Below are positions 35,595-47,408 of a DNA stretch of 64,000 bases, in pieces. Within the stretch, counting starts at the first letter, position 1; each line of letters opens with the position of its first letter. The notes under the pieces were generated by a model. It had not been told where the DNA came from. It saw only the letters and a list, made by a program, of their open reading frames with translations, and did not search any database. The translations under genes and the position numbers were made by a program. Origin of the DNA: Zygaena filipendulae (lineage: Eukaryota; Arthropoda; Insecta; Lepidoptera; Zygaenidae). The DNA lies in assembly GCA_907165275.2 (NCBI GenBank), contig OU015674.1, positions 7,403,001-7,467,000 of the forward strand, written 5' to 3'.

Positions 35595-35902
35595 CTAGCT
35601 GTGCCCCGCGGTTTCACCCGCATGAAAGGTTTTTATACAAGAACTTTTTTTCCAACCTGATTTCAATGAAACAAAGCCTATATGTAGCTCCAAGCTAAGT
35701 TTAATCTACCTGTGGAAACCGCATGACAATCGGTTCAGTAGATGCGGAGATTATCGCAAACAGAGAGACAGACCAGACAGAAAAGAATTTTAAAAACTTT
35801 TTTTGGGCTTAGTTACTCTTCTTTTATCACCCCTCTCAATTTTAGGTAAAAATATACAATGTACAGAATCGCGGGTTCTACTCTTTTATTATAGTATAAA
35901 TA
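35595..35902 (+). repeat. GCGG-headed repeat, uninterrupted reference copy
   Basis: AAAGCCTATATGTAGCTCC is continuous here, serving as the empty site for the MITE at 17097. Confidence 0.85.
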
Positions 35903-36034
35903 GAAGATAGATAGATTTATAGAAAACAATTAAAATGTTTGTGCTATGAGAATCATAAAGTTAGCTTTATGTGAATTCGTAAAACAATCGATGCCTCGAC
36001 GGTGTCTCAAAAGAAAGTTTATTTCTTTAAATAT

Positions 36035-36127
36035 TGGTGAAAACCGCATGAAAATCCGTTCAGTAGTCTTTGAGTTTATCGCGAACAGACAGACAGACAC
36101 GGCGGAAGACTTTGTTTTATAATATGT
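36035..36127 (+). repeat. GCGG-headed repeat, tail half
   Basis: AAACCGCATGAAAATCCGTT, a CAGA tract and GTTTTATAATATGTAAGG. Confidence 0.6.
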
Positions 36128-36214
36128 AAGGTTATTAGCATCGTTTTAAATGTGTTATTCATTATTTATTAAATAAAGAATTTTTTATTGCTATCTGGAA
36201 CTATGCATATTATT

Positions 36215-36862
36215 TCTCCTTACTCCTTTAGTTAAACCACCGGTACTTTTAGTCCCGGAATGGGGATGTGGACTACTTTTGAAAATCAAAATTCTAATTA
36301 GTCCGTCAGTTATAAAATAAAAAAACAATAGACACGTATTTTTTGCTTTTTTAAATAAATTAAAATATACAGAGATAAAGCGCATTAAAGTTTACGATGA
36401 TAGGTCGTGACGTCACTAACCACAAAACCGCCATACAAACTGTCAGAATAGTGACGTCACGCGAAATTTCAACTCAATATATCGCCGTTACTTTTTTGAT
36501 TACGTAAAAAAAGAAAAAATACGTGTCCAATATTTTTTAATAATCTACAAGACATACTAAAAAATAAAAATTAGTCAACATGCCCATTGTAAGTTTTAGT
36601 AACGTTGTATGTAGTATGTATGTATGCCCATTACCGGGGGAACTCCGAAACTTACGCGGGTGAAACCGCGGGGCACAACTAGTCCTATTATAAATGCGAA
36701 TGTGAGTTTAAATGTGTGGTTGTTTCGCTTTCACGCCTTAACTACTCAACCGATCATCATGAAATTTTGACTACACCTGTCAGGGGTATAAAAAAGGACA
36801 TAGGGTACTTTTTATCCCGGATTTTTTGCGGGAACTCCGAAATTACCGCGGAGAATAATGTT
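36215..36862 (-). repeat. GCGG-headed repeats around a MITE
   Basis: 36215-36259 and 36632-36682 flank the MITE at 36260 and belong to one copy. 36684-36862 is a second copy whose head is cut. Confidence 0.65.
36260..36587 (-). mobile_element. CRE-bearing MITE, minus orientation
   Basis: Full-length copy with GTGACGTCAC at both inner arms. It interrupts a GCGG-headed repeat after ACTTTTAGTCCCGGA. The bases after its end, TGTAAGTTTTAGTAACGTTG, are shared (inverted) with the copy at 38873. Confidence 0.8.
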
Positions 36863-37078
36863 TATAAATTAGTAAATACTTAAATAAATAAGTAAATAAA
36901 TAAATAGCTAGTAGGTACACCTATATCGCTAAAAGGTTTACGACAATCAGTGCGTAGGTACTTACATGCGTGAAAAACTATACGTAACGTTACGCGTAAC
37001 ATGTAACGTGTAACACCATTCCCAAAGGAGTTTCACCTCAAAGAAGTGAAAAAACAAAATTGTAAATGTAAACTATAA

Positions 37079-37264
37079 ATAGCTGTCGCCCGTTCACCCG
37101 CGGTAATTTCGGAGTTCCTGCGGGAATTCCGGGAAAAAAGTACCCTATGTCCTTCTCTGTAAACCTGACAACGTGTATACCAAACTTTATGAGGATCGGT
37201 TGAGCGGTTAAAGCGTGAAAGCGTAACAAACAAACAAACTCACTTTAGCATTTATAATAGTAAT
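37079..37264 (+). repeat. GCGG-headed repeat, full length
   Basis: TAGCTGTCGCCCGTTCACCC to CATTTATAATAGTAATGA. Confidence 0.8.
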
Positions 37265-37404
37265 GATACCGCGAACGAAGCCGCAAGCAACGGCTTGTAC
37301 ATATATAGGGTAAAACAATAACAATGTGACTAACTTTTGTAGGTACGTGAGCAAATAAGTATACCTTTACCTACTGGAAATTGATTAAAATATAGTATGT
37401 AAGA

Positions 37405-37598
37405 CTAGTTGTACCCCGCGGTTTCACCCGCGTTAATTTCGGAGCTTTCGCGCGAATTCTGGGATACAAAGTGCGCTATGTCCTTCTTTGCACCCCTGAT
37501 AACGTGTATGCAAAATTTCATGATGATCCGTTCAGCCGTTGAGTCGTGAAAGCGTAACAAACAAACAAACTCACTTTCGCATTTATAATATTAGTAAG
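37405..37598 (+). repeat. GCGG-headed repeat, full length
   Basis: CTAGTTGTACCCCGCGGTTT to CATTTATAATATTAGTAAGA. Confidence 0.85.
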
Positions 37599-38194
37599 AA
37601 TAAGGATTATAGTCAGGAAGGAGGTTGAAGTTGCAACGGTGTTCAAACTTAACACCATTATAACTTTTACCTAAAAATATCTTAAGAGCTCGATCTAGAA
37701 ATTTGAATAGAATTTTCAATTTCTATGAGAAGAACGCTTCCTGTTATAGTAGTGGAAATTCAGCACCCAATACAGGAAAATGCAGTTAAATTTTGTATGA
37801 AATTAACCTTGGTAAATCTTCATAGATTTCAACTATAATTCTATGGCTTATAGGTAAATCATGACAAACTCCTAAAGATCCCGGTACGTCTTACTTAACT
37901 AGGCAATAATTAGGTATACATATTTACAGTAAAAATAATTGCATCTGTAATAAGAAATTTTCAAGAATTTTAATTTTAAAATCTATCATACTCCTTACAG
38001 TCTTTTGTAGGAAGTAACTTTAAAGTCGTGGTTTAAATCAGCTATATTAAAAAAAAAAATTATAAATTAGATCGAAATGTATGAAACTCTGGATGTTTCA
38101 TCTCGATTCCAAAGTTCGTCTTACAGGTATATTAAAGCTAAAGCGGTACTTAGTGATGAGCTTAAAAAAGACATATTTCATTCGAAGACAAAAT

Positions 38195-38479
38195 ACTTAA
38201 CTCACTTTCACTCACTTCCACGCCTTAACGGCTCAACCGATCATCATGAAATTTTGCATACACATTTTCAGGGGTATAGAACAGGACATAGGGTACTTCT
38301 TATCCCGGAATTCCTACGGGAACTCTGAAATTAACGCGGGTGAAACTATATTTAATTTTGCAAACTACACATTGTCCAGGGTAGGTACAAAAAAATGTAA
38401 TAAGTACCTACTTTTATATCGGAATACCCGTGTGGGATCTCCGAAATTAACGCGGGCGAAACCGTGGGGCGCAGTTAGT
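38195..38479 (-). repeat. GCGG-headed repeat with doubled head block
   Basis: CTGAAATTAACGCGGGTGAA at about 38324 and a further CTCCGAAATTAACGCGGGCG near the end. Confidence 0.7.
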
Positions 38480-38872
38480 TACAGATACTTTCAAATAGAT
38501 TCACCAAATACCACAGATAAAAGAACACATGACTATAGAGAGGCAATGTTGGTGGGGCAGGCAGGCGGTACGGTTGCAAAGCAAGTTAGGGCAAAACTTT
38601 CCCAAAACTTCCTTTGCTGGCATCCCAAGTATATTTTCCACAACATTGCCGAAACTGAATTTTGTAAAACCACTTAATTAAAACGTTATCAAAAGCCGTT
38701 TAATACATTTCGTTACGTCAATGAATATTTTTGTGCGTGATGAACAGTTTTGTGTGAGAAAATCACAAACGACAATAATATTCATAATTATTATGTTATC
38801 ATACTATTTACTAAATAGATTCTTTCAATCTTCTACCTGTTATGTGCTACATGCAACGTTACTAAAACTTAC

Positions 38873-39202
38873 AATGGGCATGTTGACTAATTTTTATTTT
38901 TTAGTCCGTCTTGTAGATTATTAAAAAATATTGGACACGTATTTTTTCTTTTTTTACGTAATCAAAAAATTACGGCGATATATTGAGTTGAAATTTCGCG
39001 TGACGTCACTATTCTGACAGATTGTATGGCGGTTTTAACGGTTAGTGACGTCACGACCCCCTCACCCTAAACTTTAATGCGCTTTATCTCTGTATATTTT
39101 AATTTATTGGAAAAAGCAAAAAATACATGTCTATTGTTTTTTTATTTTCTAACTGACGGACTAATTAGAATTTTGATTTTCAAAAGTAGTCCACATCCCT
39201 AT
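38873..39202 (+). mobile_element. CRE-bearing MITE, plus orientation
   Basis: ATGGGCATGTTGACTAA to CCACATCCCTAT, with TA at the right flank. Two TGACGTCAC sites surround a TTGTATGGCGGTTTTAACGG core. It lies within the segment between the long inverted repeats of 38510-40050. Confidence 0.85.
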
Positions 39203-39214
39203 TATTTATGACAT

Positions 39215-39278
39215 CCCCATTGGTGTATTGGTGACTGCTACGCCAGGTGTCGCGGGTTCGTTCCCCATTGACCCTAAA
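39215..39278 (+). repeat. tRNA-related SINE head fragment
   Basis: ATTGGTGTATTGGTGAC and GCGGGTTCGTTCCCC resemble boxes A and B, as does ACGCCAGGTGTC, shared with the copy at 31866. Confidence 0.5.
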
Positions 39279-39333
39279 CATTGATGTCATGAAGATATTT
39301 AATTGGGCGGTTAGTATGTGTCATTATTATGTA

Positions 39334-39541
39334 CTAGTTGTGCCAATTTCAGAGTTCCCGCGGGAATTCCGGGATAAAAAGTATGCGTTAATCTGATGTA
39401 TAAGCTATATTATTGTAAAGTTTCATTTAAATCCATTCAGTAGTTTTTGCGTGAAAGAGTAACAAACATCCATCCATCCATCCATCCATCCATCCATCCA
39501 TACATACTTACAAACGTTCACGTTTATAATATTAGTAGGAT
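39334..39541 (+). repeat. GCGG-headed repeat with (CATC)n
   Basis: The CCCGCGGTTTCACCC core is deleted after CTAGTTGTGCC. A CATC run precedes the GTTTATAATATTAGTAGGAT tail. Confidence 0.75.
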
Positions 39542-40059
39542 GAATTAACAAAAAAAGTATCTGCTTAATTTTGAATCAGGCACAAACATATTAAATACAT
39601 TTAGAAGTCGGTTAAAAGGCAATAAACAATTTAAGCAGGAAAAAGGCACTGGAATGTTTATGTGATATGTCCCCATACACAGAACAGAAAATAACAAATA
39701 GAAAGGACATCAACTTAGTTTAGTATGAAAACAGATGAAAACCAGTGTCGCCGGGTGATTTTCGCACACAAAACTATTCATCACGCACTAAAACATTCGT
39801 TAACGTAAAGAAATGAATTAAACGCTTTATGGTTATGTTTATACTTAGTCACTGTTTTGAAAATTCACAGCTTCGTTAATATTGAGGTAAATATACTTGG
39901 GATGGCAGCGAAAGAAGTTTTGGGCATGTTAGAGCAATTGCTCTGCTCTAGTTACCTTTGCAACGGTGGCGCGCCTGCCCCGCCTACATGTCCTCTCTAG
40001 TTAATTTATTTGCTCCGTGTCCCCATAGCAGAAACTGTGACTGGTCAGTAGTGACTCTT

Positions 40060-40660
40060 AATATTTTTATGTTACTGGCACTAAATATTCTGTGGTCGGT
40101 TTAATTCTCAGTTCGAAAAAAATATATACGTAATTTTATACTTGACCGCACACGTTGCGTGCATAACCTAAAAAGTCTCGTGCGCTTCCGGCAATAAAGA
40201 CCAAAATCGTTCCGCAATATTGTGGTATTTTAAAATTTTAAATTCGAACGATGTTCCTTTACTTTGCATTGCGTGACTTTTTATATGTATATGGCAAAGG
40301 CATACGCGAGATGCGGCCGTCACTCGGCACGTCATAGCCGCGTGTCCGTCCGGTCGCTCCCTCAATAAATGAAATTTAACAGAATGAGGGAAAAAAATCA
40401 ATACGAACACTAGTATCGGCCACTATCGCAGCCCCTCTAATTTACTGCCAGCGATAAAAACAAAACTGGCCCGGTGTGTGTGCGACCGACCGCCGTCCAC
40501 ACAGACGCAGGTTGTGTCTCATATTATTAACTATTACAATATTCATGCCGCATTATGAACGCACCCTTATGTAACTGTACCGCCAGTGTATCATCGCATC
40601 ATCAATAATTCCAAAAGTTATACCTGTGTACGATTGATTGTCTAATAATGGAATTCATGA
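40060..40660. other. Repeat-free region downstream of the candidate donor
   Basis: Several CpGs and a minus-strand TATATACATATAAAAAG near 40270-40290; no exon could be defined. Confidence 0.3.
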
Positions 40661-40672
40661 AATGATACTCAC

Positions 40673-40860
40673 GGATAGAGCAGACGTCAAATGTTCTGAA
40701 AGTTGAGCATCCTAGTGTGACGTGGCGGCGAGGTCGACGAACCCGGCGGACACACAGACAGTCACACAGTCCGCCATGTTGTTATTCAAACGTCAATCGT
40801 TTTTTTTTTTTTAATTTCCAATCCGCGAACTGTCAAACGCGCCCGCTCGAAACTTGGCGG
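40673..40860 (-). promoter_or_regulatory. Candidate 5' UTR exon and promoter, minus strand
   Basis: Read on the minus strand, a CpG-rich, repeat-free stretch contains AACATGGCGGAC (a YY1/Pho-like CCAT motif common at transcription starts). It ends in CTCTATCC followed by GTGAGTATC, a near-consensus splice donor at 40672. The ATG within the motif opens a 21-codon frame closed by TAG and a second ATG opens a 7-codon frame, so the exon would be non-coding with short upstream ORFs. The only minus-strand host gene seen downstream is the zinc-finger exon with its acceptor at 9560. The link is inference. Confidence 0.35.
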
Positions 40861-41459
40861 CGAACTTAGAAAACGTGCTTCCCTATATTTGTTCGGATTA
40901 AAAACGAAATACTTTTATTATTTGCGGCTATAGGTATCTCTACTGGTATTTTTGTACTTCTTGTTTTGTTTCCGTCCGGCCGTTTCGAATTTAAAGTTAG
41001 TTTACTGTTGTAATTACGCCTATCTATAAACACTTTATTATTGTATAAAACGGTATAAAAATATTAAAATTATGAACCATGGAAAACTTGTAAATTAAAA
41101 CGAAATATAAATATATATTAATAATAATAAAAACGTACAAGCCGCTCAGAGTGCGAGCGCCTACTGACTTAAAATTTTTGGGTATAAAAACATGCTACAA
41201 TAGCCTCCGGAGCGCGCGACCGTTCTTGATACTTAGGGTTGGAATTTTCCGGATGTGACACAAAAATGGGAAAGTTACCTATCGAAATTGTTATTTTGTT
41301 GAATTTACTACACTCTTCGCAACATTGATGCAGTTAAACCATAATCTTAGACGTTTTAGTTTCGTTTAGACTTATTTAATCGTATTAAAGGTTTAAAGAA
41401 GAATTTATTCTCAAAAAAAGATAAAAATCGCTTACATGAGAATATAAATAAAAGTCTAA

Positions 41460-41696
41460 CGGCCGCACTCAGAGTCAACTTTAATGATTACTTAGTTAAG
41501 TATAGATTTTTAAAACAAAACTGCCGCTATCAGATAAGTTTAATAAATTAATGTTAATTGGCATTTAACTAATTAAGTTACATCTCGTTAAATGCCAATT
41601 AACATTAATTTATTGAATGTCTCTGATTGCGGCAGTTTTGTTTTAAAAATCTATACTTAACTAAGTAATCATTAAAGTCGATTCTGAGTGCGGCCG
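41460..41696. mobile_element. TAA-duplicating hairpin MITE, copy 2 (237 bp)
   Basis: Same length and nearly the same sequence as the copies at 30507 and 49556, flanked by TAA at 41457-41459 and 41697-41699. Confidence 0.85.
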
Positions 41697-41699
41697 TAA

Positions 41700-42945
41700 G
41701 ACATTAACAAAATCGTCACATTAGTAATGGGTAGGAATCTCATTAACGTATAACAATCAAAGATCATAATATAATCACTACGTTATAACAATCACAGCTA
41801 AAAAGCGCCTGATTTGATTTATTATTTATATATTTAAAAAAAAGGTAAAGTTAGTAAATTTGGCCGTAAAAGGTAATCTCTGTAACTACTGATGCAATTC
41901 TAAAAATTGTTTCACTGATAGGAAGCTACAGTATCCCTGAGTAACGCGGAATACATTTTGAAGTTTTCGAAGAAGTTCCGTTTAAACAGGTGAAACTGGG
42001 GTATAGCAGTTTGTTAATTAGTAGTTTTACATCTTGAAATTATGTCTTAGAATAATAACTTTTATTCTAATACAACGAGTTCCCGAAGGGATTCCAAAGT
42101 AGACGAGAGTGAAACAGCGGTGGAACAACAGGTAGGTGAAAAAAAAAAGGTTTTCAAACTTGAAGTTGCATCTATGAAATTACGATTTTCCATCTACATT
42201 AACCGTTTTACAGATCTTTACAACTTTGAACACTTTCTACTTTTGACAGATATATGAAGAGAACCTAAATTAAATTAGGAAGTCTTATGGCAAATGCGAA
42301 ATCTAGCAAAAGAAATACTGCCAAAATCACTTCTAAGTTCCTAACGCATGCGAACATCTTGTGCAAAATGCGAACTCAGAACTAGAATTGCAGAGTTATT
42401 ATCGGTGGCAAATTGTGTGTTGTTTAAATATTCTCAGGTTTCAAAAACGTTGCTACAAGTCCTGAGGCTCACATGATTGCAAAAAGTAGGATCCAACGGG
42501 TATAACTCATTTTAGAAAACACCTTTACTAGGCGCTGACTTTCAAACGATATTTGTTAAAATTTCAAAACAATCCAACCATAGTAAGTTTCATTAATTGT
42601 TTTAAAGTCAATGTTCTCAGGACTTTAAATTGACCTGATTAATAAAATCCAAATCCGTAATGTGCAAAGTACCAAGACGCCCCGGGCGCGGTGCCCGCGA
42701 CGCGTGTGTGCGTGTGCGAGGGGGCGAAGGGCGCGAGCCGGCGCCGGGGGGGTGGGGGGAGCGAAATTTTTCGTTTTTCGCCCACTTTTCCGTCCCGCTC
42801 TAGTTTTTCCTCTCCCTCATTTTTTCTTCGCCCGCTTTCTTCTTCCTAGTGCCCCACCACATGTGTGTCGGGCGCAGTACATGATGAAAACACAGAGACA
42901 TCAAGTTGTTTTAAAGCTATTTCCGGTAGTATATTTTGTGATTGT
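41700..42945. other. Unassigned, with a CpG-rich block at 42675-42770
   Basis: CGCCCCGGGCGCGGTGCCCG and following G runs; apart from two weak repeats (41872-42130) nothing was recognised. Confidence 0.3.
41872..42130 (-). repeat. Degraded GCGG-headed repeats
   Basis: ATAGGAAGCTACAGTATCCC and two weak head blocks; boundaries approximate. Confidence 0.5.
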
Positions 42946-42949
42946 ACTG

Positions 42950-43145
42950 ACTGACAACTGACAGCGTGCTGCTGTAGAGTTTGTTGCGCAGCTTCTTCTC
43001 TTCAGCCATAGCACTAGGAAGCTGTGAAGGGTGGATATTTTATGGGTGCTGTCTACTGTAAACTGTAATTTTATTGACGTCAAAAAGAGCCACATTATGG
43101 GCCTAATTTAAATAAATGATTTGACTATTGACTATTAACTATTGT
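42950..43145 (+). repeat. LINE 3' UTR fragment
   Basis: TTTGTTGCGCAGCTTCTTCT through TGGGCCTAATTTAAATAAATGA and a TTGACTA-repeat tail resembles the widespread 3' end of lepidopteran non-LTR elements. Confidence 0.5.
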
Positions 43146-44099
43146 ATTTATTTATTTATTTCGACAAATGACTTAATGAAAAATGTGTGCCATATCAATG
43201 CACACATTTCGGATTATTAATGAAACTCATTGTTCCCCTTATATATAATACAGAAATAACTAATTTTTGACACAAGAAGATGAGAGTGAAACGAGCTATT
43301 AAAATATCACTTTTGTGTTTTAATTTGTTTTAGAAAATATATACAGTTACACAATAATATTATGTCTCAGTGAATATGAATAGATCACTTATTAGTTATT
43401 ACATTTTCAATAGGTTTTCGGGGAATCAAATCACGAAGAAATGCACCGTTATTTTTTGCAAGTACCTACTCTACAAGTAAAAACCACATCATATTTAGTC
43501 CTAAAAAAAATGAGAAATGTCGTCAGAAAATCTAAGCAATACTTTGTGTATGGACTGAAATTAGTTTCGATAAAATTTACTTAATTCAGTTATGTTTTTT
43601 TAAACTAACTTTAACAGGCCAGCGACACTCCCTTGAAGAAGAAGTTACTATGGATTTATGCGCGAACATTTTTACCAACTTTGGAATACTTAACCAAATT
43701 CCTATGACCGCGTCATACATTGCATCTAGGTAAGGTTGGCACAAAATGCCTTCATAGATAGGTTCAGCGATGAGTATGAAAGTGCCAACTCTTAAAACTT
43801 AGTGATTATTTGCTCAGTGAACTTTAATACTATAGAACTAAACTTACAATGTTTTATCTGGTTGCCGCGCGTGGCCTACGCCTCGCACGGGGCGCCGCCC
43901 GCCTAGCTCCTCCACAGCGCGGCGCCTTGCCGCCCTACAGCGTGTTCCGTTCGTGTCTCGAGATGATTTATTCGGTTTATTCAATTAAAAGTTTCAACAT
44001 AATAATTCTTAATTTAATTCGATTTAATATAACATATTTATTATTGAGTTTTTTTACTAACGGCTTCGTTATTTCAGTATTTTTGCGACTTTTTAAACA
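43146..44099. other. Unassigned, with a GC-rich patch at 43860-43965
   Basis: TGGCCTACGCCTCGCACGGG and similar; probably part of a repeat. No gene supported. Confidence 0.25.
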
Positions 44100-44155
44100 C
44101 TAGGTGTTCCCCGCGATTACACTCGCCTTAGTTTCATTGTTTCCGCGGGAATTAC
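44100..44155 (+). repeat. GCGG-headed repeat, head fragment
   Basis: CTAGGTGTTCCCCGCGATTA and TTTCCGCGGGAATTACG. Confidence 0.6.
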
Positions 44156-44204
44156 GATCGGGAATGATGATCGTATGAGTAGTAACTTTTACTTTTTTTC
44201 CCGG

Positions 44205-44425
44205 AAAAACTTCTGAGTCCGAGCAAGGGGTGCATTGAAAACCAGCGCTGGGTGAACATCTGGATTAAGGATGTTCATCCAGCACACGCTGAATGCACTC
44301 CTATTGCCAACTGCCAATTTTTTGTTTATTTATTTGGATTGATTTAATTGGCTAAGTTTAATTTTTATTTTTTTGTACACCCTTTTGATGGCAATAAACA
44401 ATTTTATTATTATTATTATTATTAG
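44205..44425 (+). repeat. Retroelement tail ending in (ATT)n
   Basis: CACCCTTTTGATGGCAATAA followed by ACAATTTTATTATTATTATT marks a 3' tail. An internal ATGTTCATCCAGC / GGGTGAACATCTGG pair forms a small inverted repeat. Confidence 0.5.
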
Positions 44426-44811
44426 TTGAGGCGTAAAAAGGTAACAGACCGACAGAGTTACTTTGGTATTTATAATATTAATATGGATTTATTAAAATAG
44501 CTGAGAGGGAAATTATATTTTGAGACAATATACTACCAGCTAGGTACAATTAATTGTAACTTCATCCACAATTCGGTAGCTGACCAAAGGTAGTGTACAA
44601 GGGGTCACTTAATCTTGATCAATCATCAAAAACAACACATCACAGACAAACACAAAATTCTTAGTAACAATATAACACTAACATCTACAACGGCTATAGA
44701 TGAGTCATCTATAATAACGGCTCACTCTTGACCAATTTTCGGGCAAATAAATATATAAATAGTTAACAATATGTCACACGAAACTATAAATTCACTTTTA
44801 AATATTATTTA

Positions 44812-45030
44812 CTAGCTGTGCCCCGCGGTTTCACCATTTCACCAATTTCGGAGTTCCCGCGGGAATTCCAGGATAAACAGTACGCTATGTCTTTTTCTGT
44901 ACCCCTAACAACGTGCATGCCAATTTTTATCCAAATTCGTTCAGCCGTTTTTGCGTGATTGAGTAACAAACATCCAAACATACAAACATCCAAACATCCT
45001 CACTTTCACATTTATAATATTAGTAGGATA
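44812..45030 (+). repeat. GCGG-headed repeat, full length
   Basis: CTAGCTGTGCCCCGCGGTTT to TTTATAATATTAGTAGGATA. Confidence 0.85.
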
Positions 45031-45177
45031 ACTGTAAAATCACCAGTTTCTTTTCTCTCGCAGGAGTTTCGGGAAGAGCTGTTAAATATCTACAAATATC
45101 TACTTCCTATCACCGCCTCTTACCGTGGGTTCACGAAGAAATCCCGAAATCCACGCTCCTATTTTATGACCACGTAC

Positions 45178-45693
45178 AATAGGGTACTTGCATGATTTTT
45201 TTTCAGTCTATTTTAAAGATATATGACCTACTTAAACAAAGCAAGAAAAAGAAAAAAAAAATATGCATAAATTAATCAAATAGAGCGTTTCAAAGTTCCT
45301 ACTTTAGACCTCACCGCCGAAGGTTTTGAGGTTGAACTGTGTCAATTTACTTCCAAAAGTTCCAGTAAAGAATCGAAATGCATCTTACCGATTCATTTTA
45401 AAGTAAAAAACTTCAGAAAATGGAAAATATGCGTTGACTGTATGCACTTAGTTTCTTTTGCCTTCTCTGAAAGAGGTAAATGTTTCCTAAAAAAATAAAA
45501 GTGACGTCATGTGTCAAGCTTGGCTGTGATTGGTGTTTCGTTGCAACGTTCCGTTTCACAAAATTAAAAGTTGAATATTTTGGAAACTATTGAAATTTTT
45601 TTAGTAAATCTTTCACGATAACGCTTTTCTAAGGTTCTATTTTTGAAATATTGACACAATTTCTAATTATAAATTTCATGCAAGTACCCTATT
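45178..45693. mobile_element. 516-bp element with AATAGGGTACTTGCATGA ends
   Basis: AATAGGGTACTTGCATGA at the left and its exact inverse at the right. The interior has no coding potential. The target duplication is not clear. Confidence 0.65.
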
Positions 45694-46257
45694 TATCCGT
45701 ATTCGTAAAAATTTAAAGTTGAAACCACATCTCACCAAGCAACAACAATAAATTCCCGCGCGCACCCTGTAGACAGCGAGTGGAACTAGGAAACGAGGGG
45801 GTAAGTACACACGACCGCCCCCCCGGTCCCCCCTCGCCCGCCACCGGGGGGAGTACATGGCAAATACGCGAAAGCAATAGGACTTTTAAAAATTCTCCAG
45901 AAATATGATTTATGTGTTGACGGGAAGAACGCCTCCTTTCTCTCGCTTCAAGGACGTAGGCCTGATTCGATTTTTAAACCGCCCGGGCCCTGGCAGTTTC
46001 TCCGCTTTTTTTTTTCTCTCTCCTTATATTCCATTTTTAAAATTATATTGTTTTTTACATTTCGCTTTTGTTGGTGGCTTAAATTTTTCTTCCGCGCCGA
46101 CCTCTAATTAATTTCGGAAGTCCGTATCGTCAACGTGCTGAAATAAATCACAGAGTGATTTCTAAAAGGTCGTATTTTGGAGCCTCGACTGGGCTGAACG
46201 CAACTTCTCAATAGTAGTTAAGATTCCTAACCCATAAAGTCTGGATATAAATACCTA
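45694..46257. other. Unassigned, with G/C-rich segments
   Basis: CCGCCCCCCCGGTCCCCCCT near 45816 and CCGCCCGGGCCCTGGC near 45980. A plus-strand GGGGGTAAGTA could be a donor, but no exon was found. Confidence 0.25.
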
Positions 46258-46626
46258 TTATTAAATGTGAAAGTGTGGATGTTTGGATGTTTGTTACTCA
46301 ATCACGCAAAAACGGCTGAACGGATTTGGATGAAATTTTGCATGCACGTTTTCAGGGGTACAGAAAAGGACATAGGATACTTTTGATCCCGGAAACTCCG
46401 AAATTACCGCGGGTAAAACCGCGGGGTACAGCTATAAATTAAATAAAAGCAGAAACTGACTGACTGATCGATCAACGCACAGTTGAAACCGCTAGATCTA
46501 GAACCGTGAATTTTTGCAAAAATATTCCTCATGTGACGTAGGTATATGCACTAAGAAAAGATTTTTGAAAATTCAACCCGTAAAGGGGTGAAAAGGGGTT
46601 GCAAAGTTTGTAAGAGGGACAGCTAG
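46258..46626 (-). repeat. Two GCGG-headed repeats of different types
   Basis: 46258-46433 is a standard copy; 46437-46626 is the GATCAACGCACAG type, almost end to end with it. Confidence 0.75.
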
Positions 46627-47186
46627 TAGGTTATAAAAGTACATAAATTTTTTACCCCGAATCGAAACAAAGCAAAACATACGAAATTTGGTAAAAAAAA
46701 AACAACAACCTTGAGTAACCTTTCATCGTGACTTTTCGTGTTCCATACGAAAGGAAAAATAAAAATTATTAATACCGGAATGATTCTTTTTTTAAATCCG
46801 GGTCACAGATAAGATTGATGGAGCGCACCCATCTTGAGGGTGTTGTGTTCGAATTTTAAATTTGCTCCGCGAAGTTCGACTTCTCTTTTTTTTTTAATTT
46901 ATATTTGTTTTTAGAGTAGGCGGCAGTAAGTTATTTAATTGATTGCTTTCTTAACCTTTTTGAATTGAAACTTCTTTGAGCACGGTTGTAAAATAGTAGG
47001 ATACCTACACGCTTGGAATTTTTCGAGAGGTTTTCTATAAGATTGCGACGTTAGGAGTTCCTGAGGAGTTTCCGATATTCACGGGGGTGAAACGGGCGGT
47101 GTGAACTTATAATCAATATTCAATATTGTTAGACCCGGGTTGCCAGGATTGATCTGTGACCTGATAAAATTATGCTAGTACAGTAA

Positions 47187-47408
47187 CAGCCGCGCTCAGA
47201 GTCGTTTTAATGATTACTTAATTTTGTAAAGATTTTTAAAACAAAATTGCCGCGTTCATTAAATTAACGTTAGTTAGCATTTTGCTAATTAAGTTTAACT
47301 TAGTAAATGTCAATTTACACTAATTGTATGTGTCTGAGTGCGGCAGTTTTGTTTTAAAAATCTTTACTTAACATTAAGTAATCATTAAAACGACTCTGAG
47401 CGCGGCCG
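47187..47408. mobile_element. TAA-duplicating hairpin MITE, copy 3 (222 bp, divergent)
   Basis: A shorter and more diverged copy (CGTTTTAATG in place of CGACTTTAATG), flanked by TAA at 47184-47186 and 47409-47411. Confidence 0.75.

Larger units (their letters stand above)
38510..40050. mobile_element. Segment bounded by ~280-bp imperfect inverted repeats
   Basis: About 38510-38770 and 39757-40050 are inverted copies: GGCATCCCAAGTATATTT, TTTTGTGTG and GTGCGTGATGAA recur in inverse order at matching spacing. Between them lie a CRE-bearing MITE, a tRNA-like fragment and a GCGG-headed repeat. It may be an old long-TIR transposon or an inverted duplication. Confidence 0.6.

Noticed and set aside
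39470..39500. CATC repeats considered as a minisatellite or CRISPR-like array
   Set aside because: They are simple repeats within the tail of GCGG-headed copies, also seen at 18740 and 47955, with no spacers.
43849..44103. An 84-codon frame beginning MFYLVAARGLRLARG
   Set aside because: The composition looks repeat-derived, the second half is AT-rich non-coding sequence, and no start context or domain supports it.
45505..45550. TGACGTCA plus ATTGG and GTTGCAAC resembling a promoter
   Set aside because: It lies inside a 516-bp element with perfect inverted ends, so the motifs are more likely part of mobile DNA.
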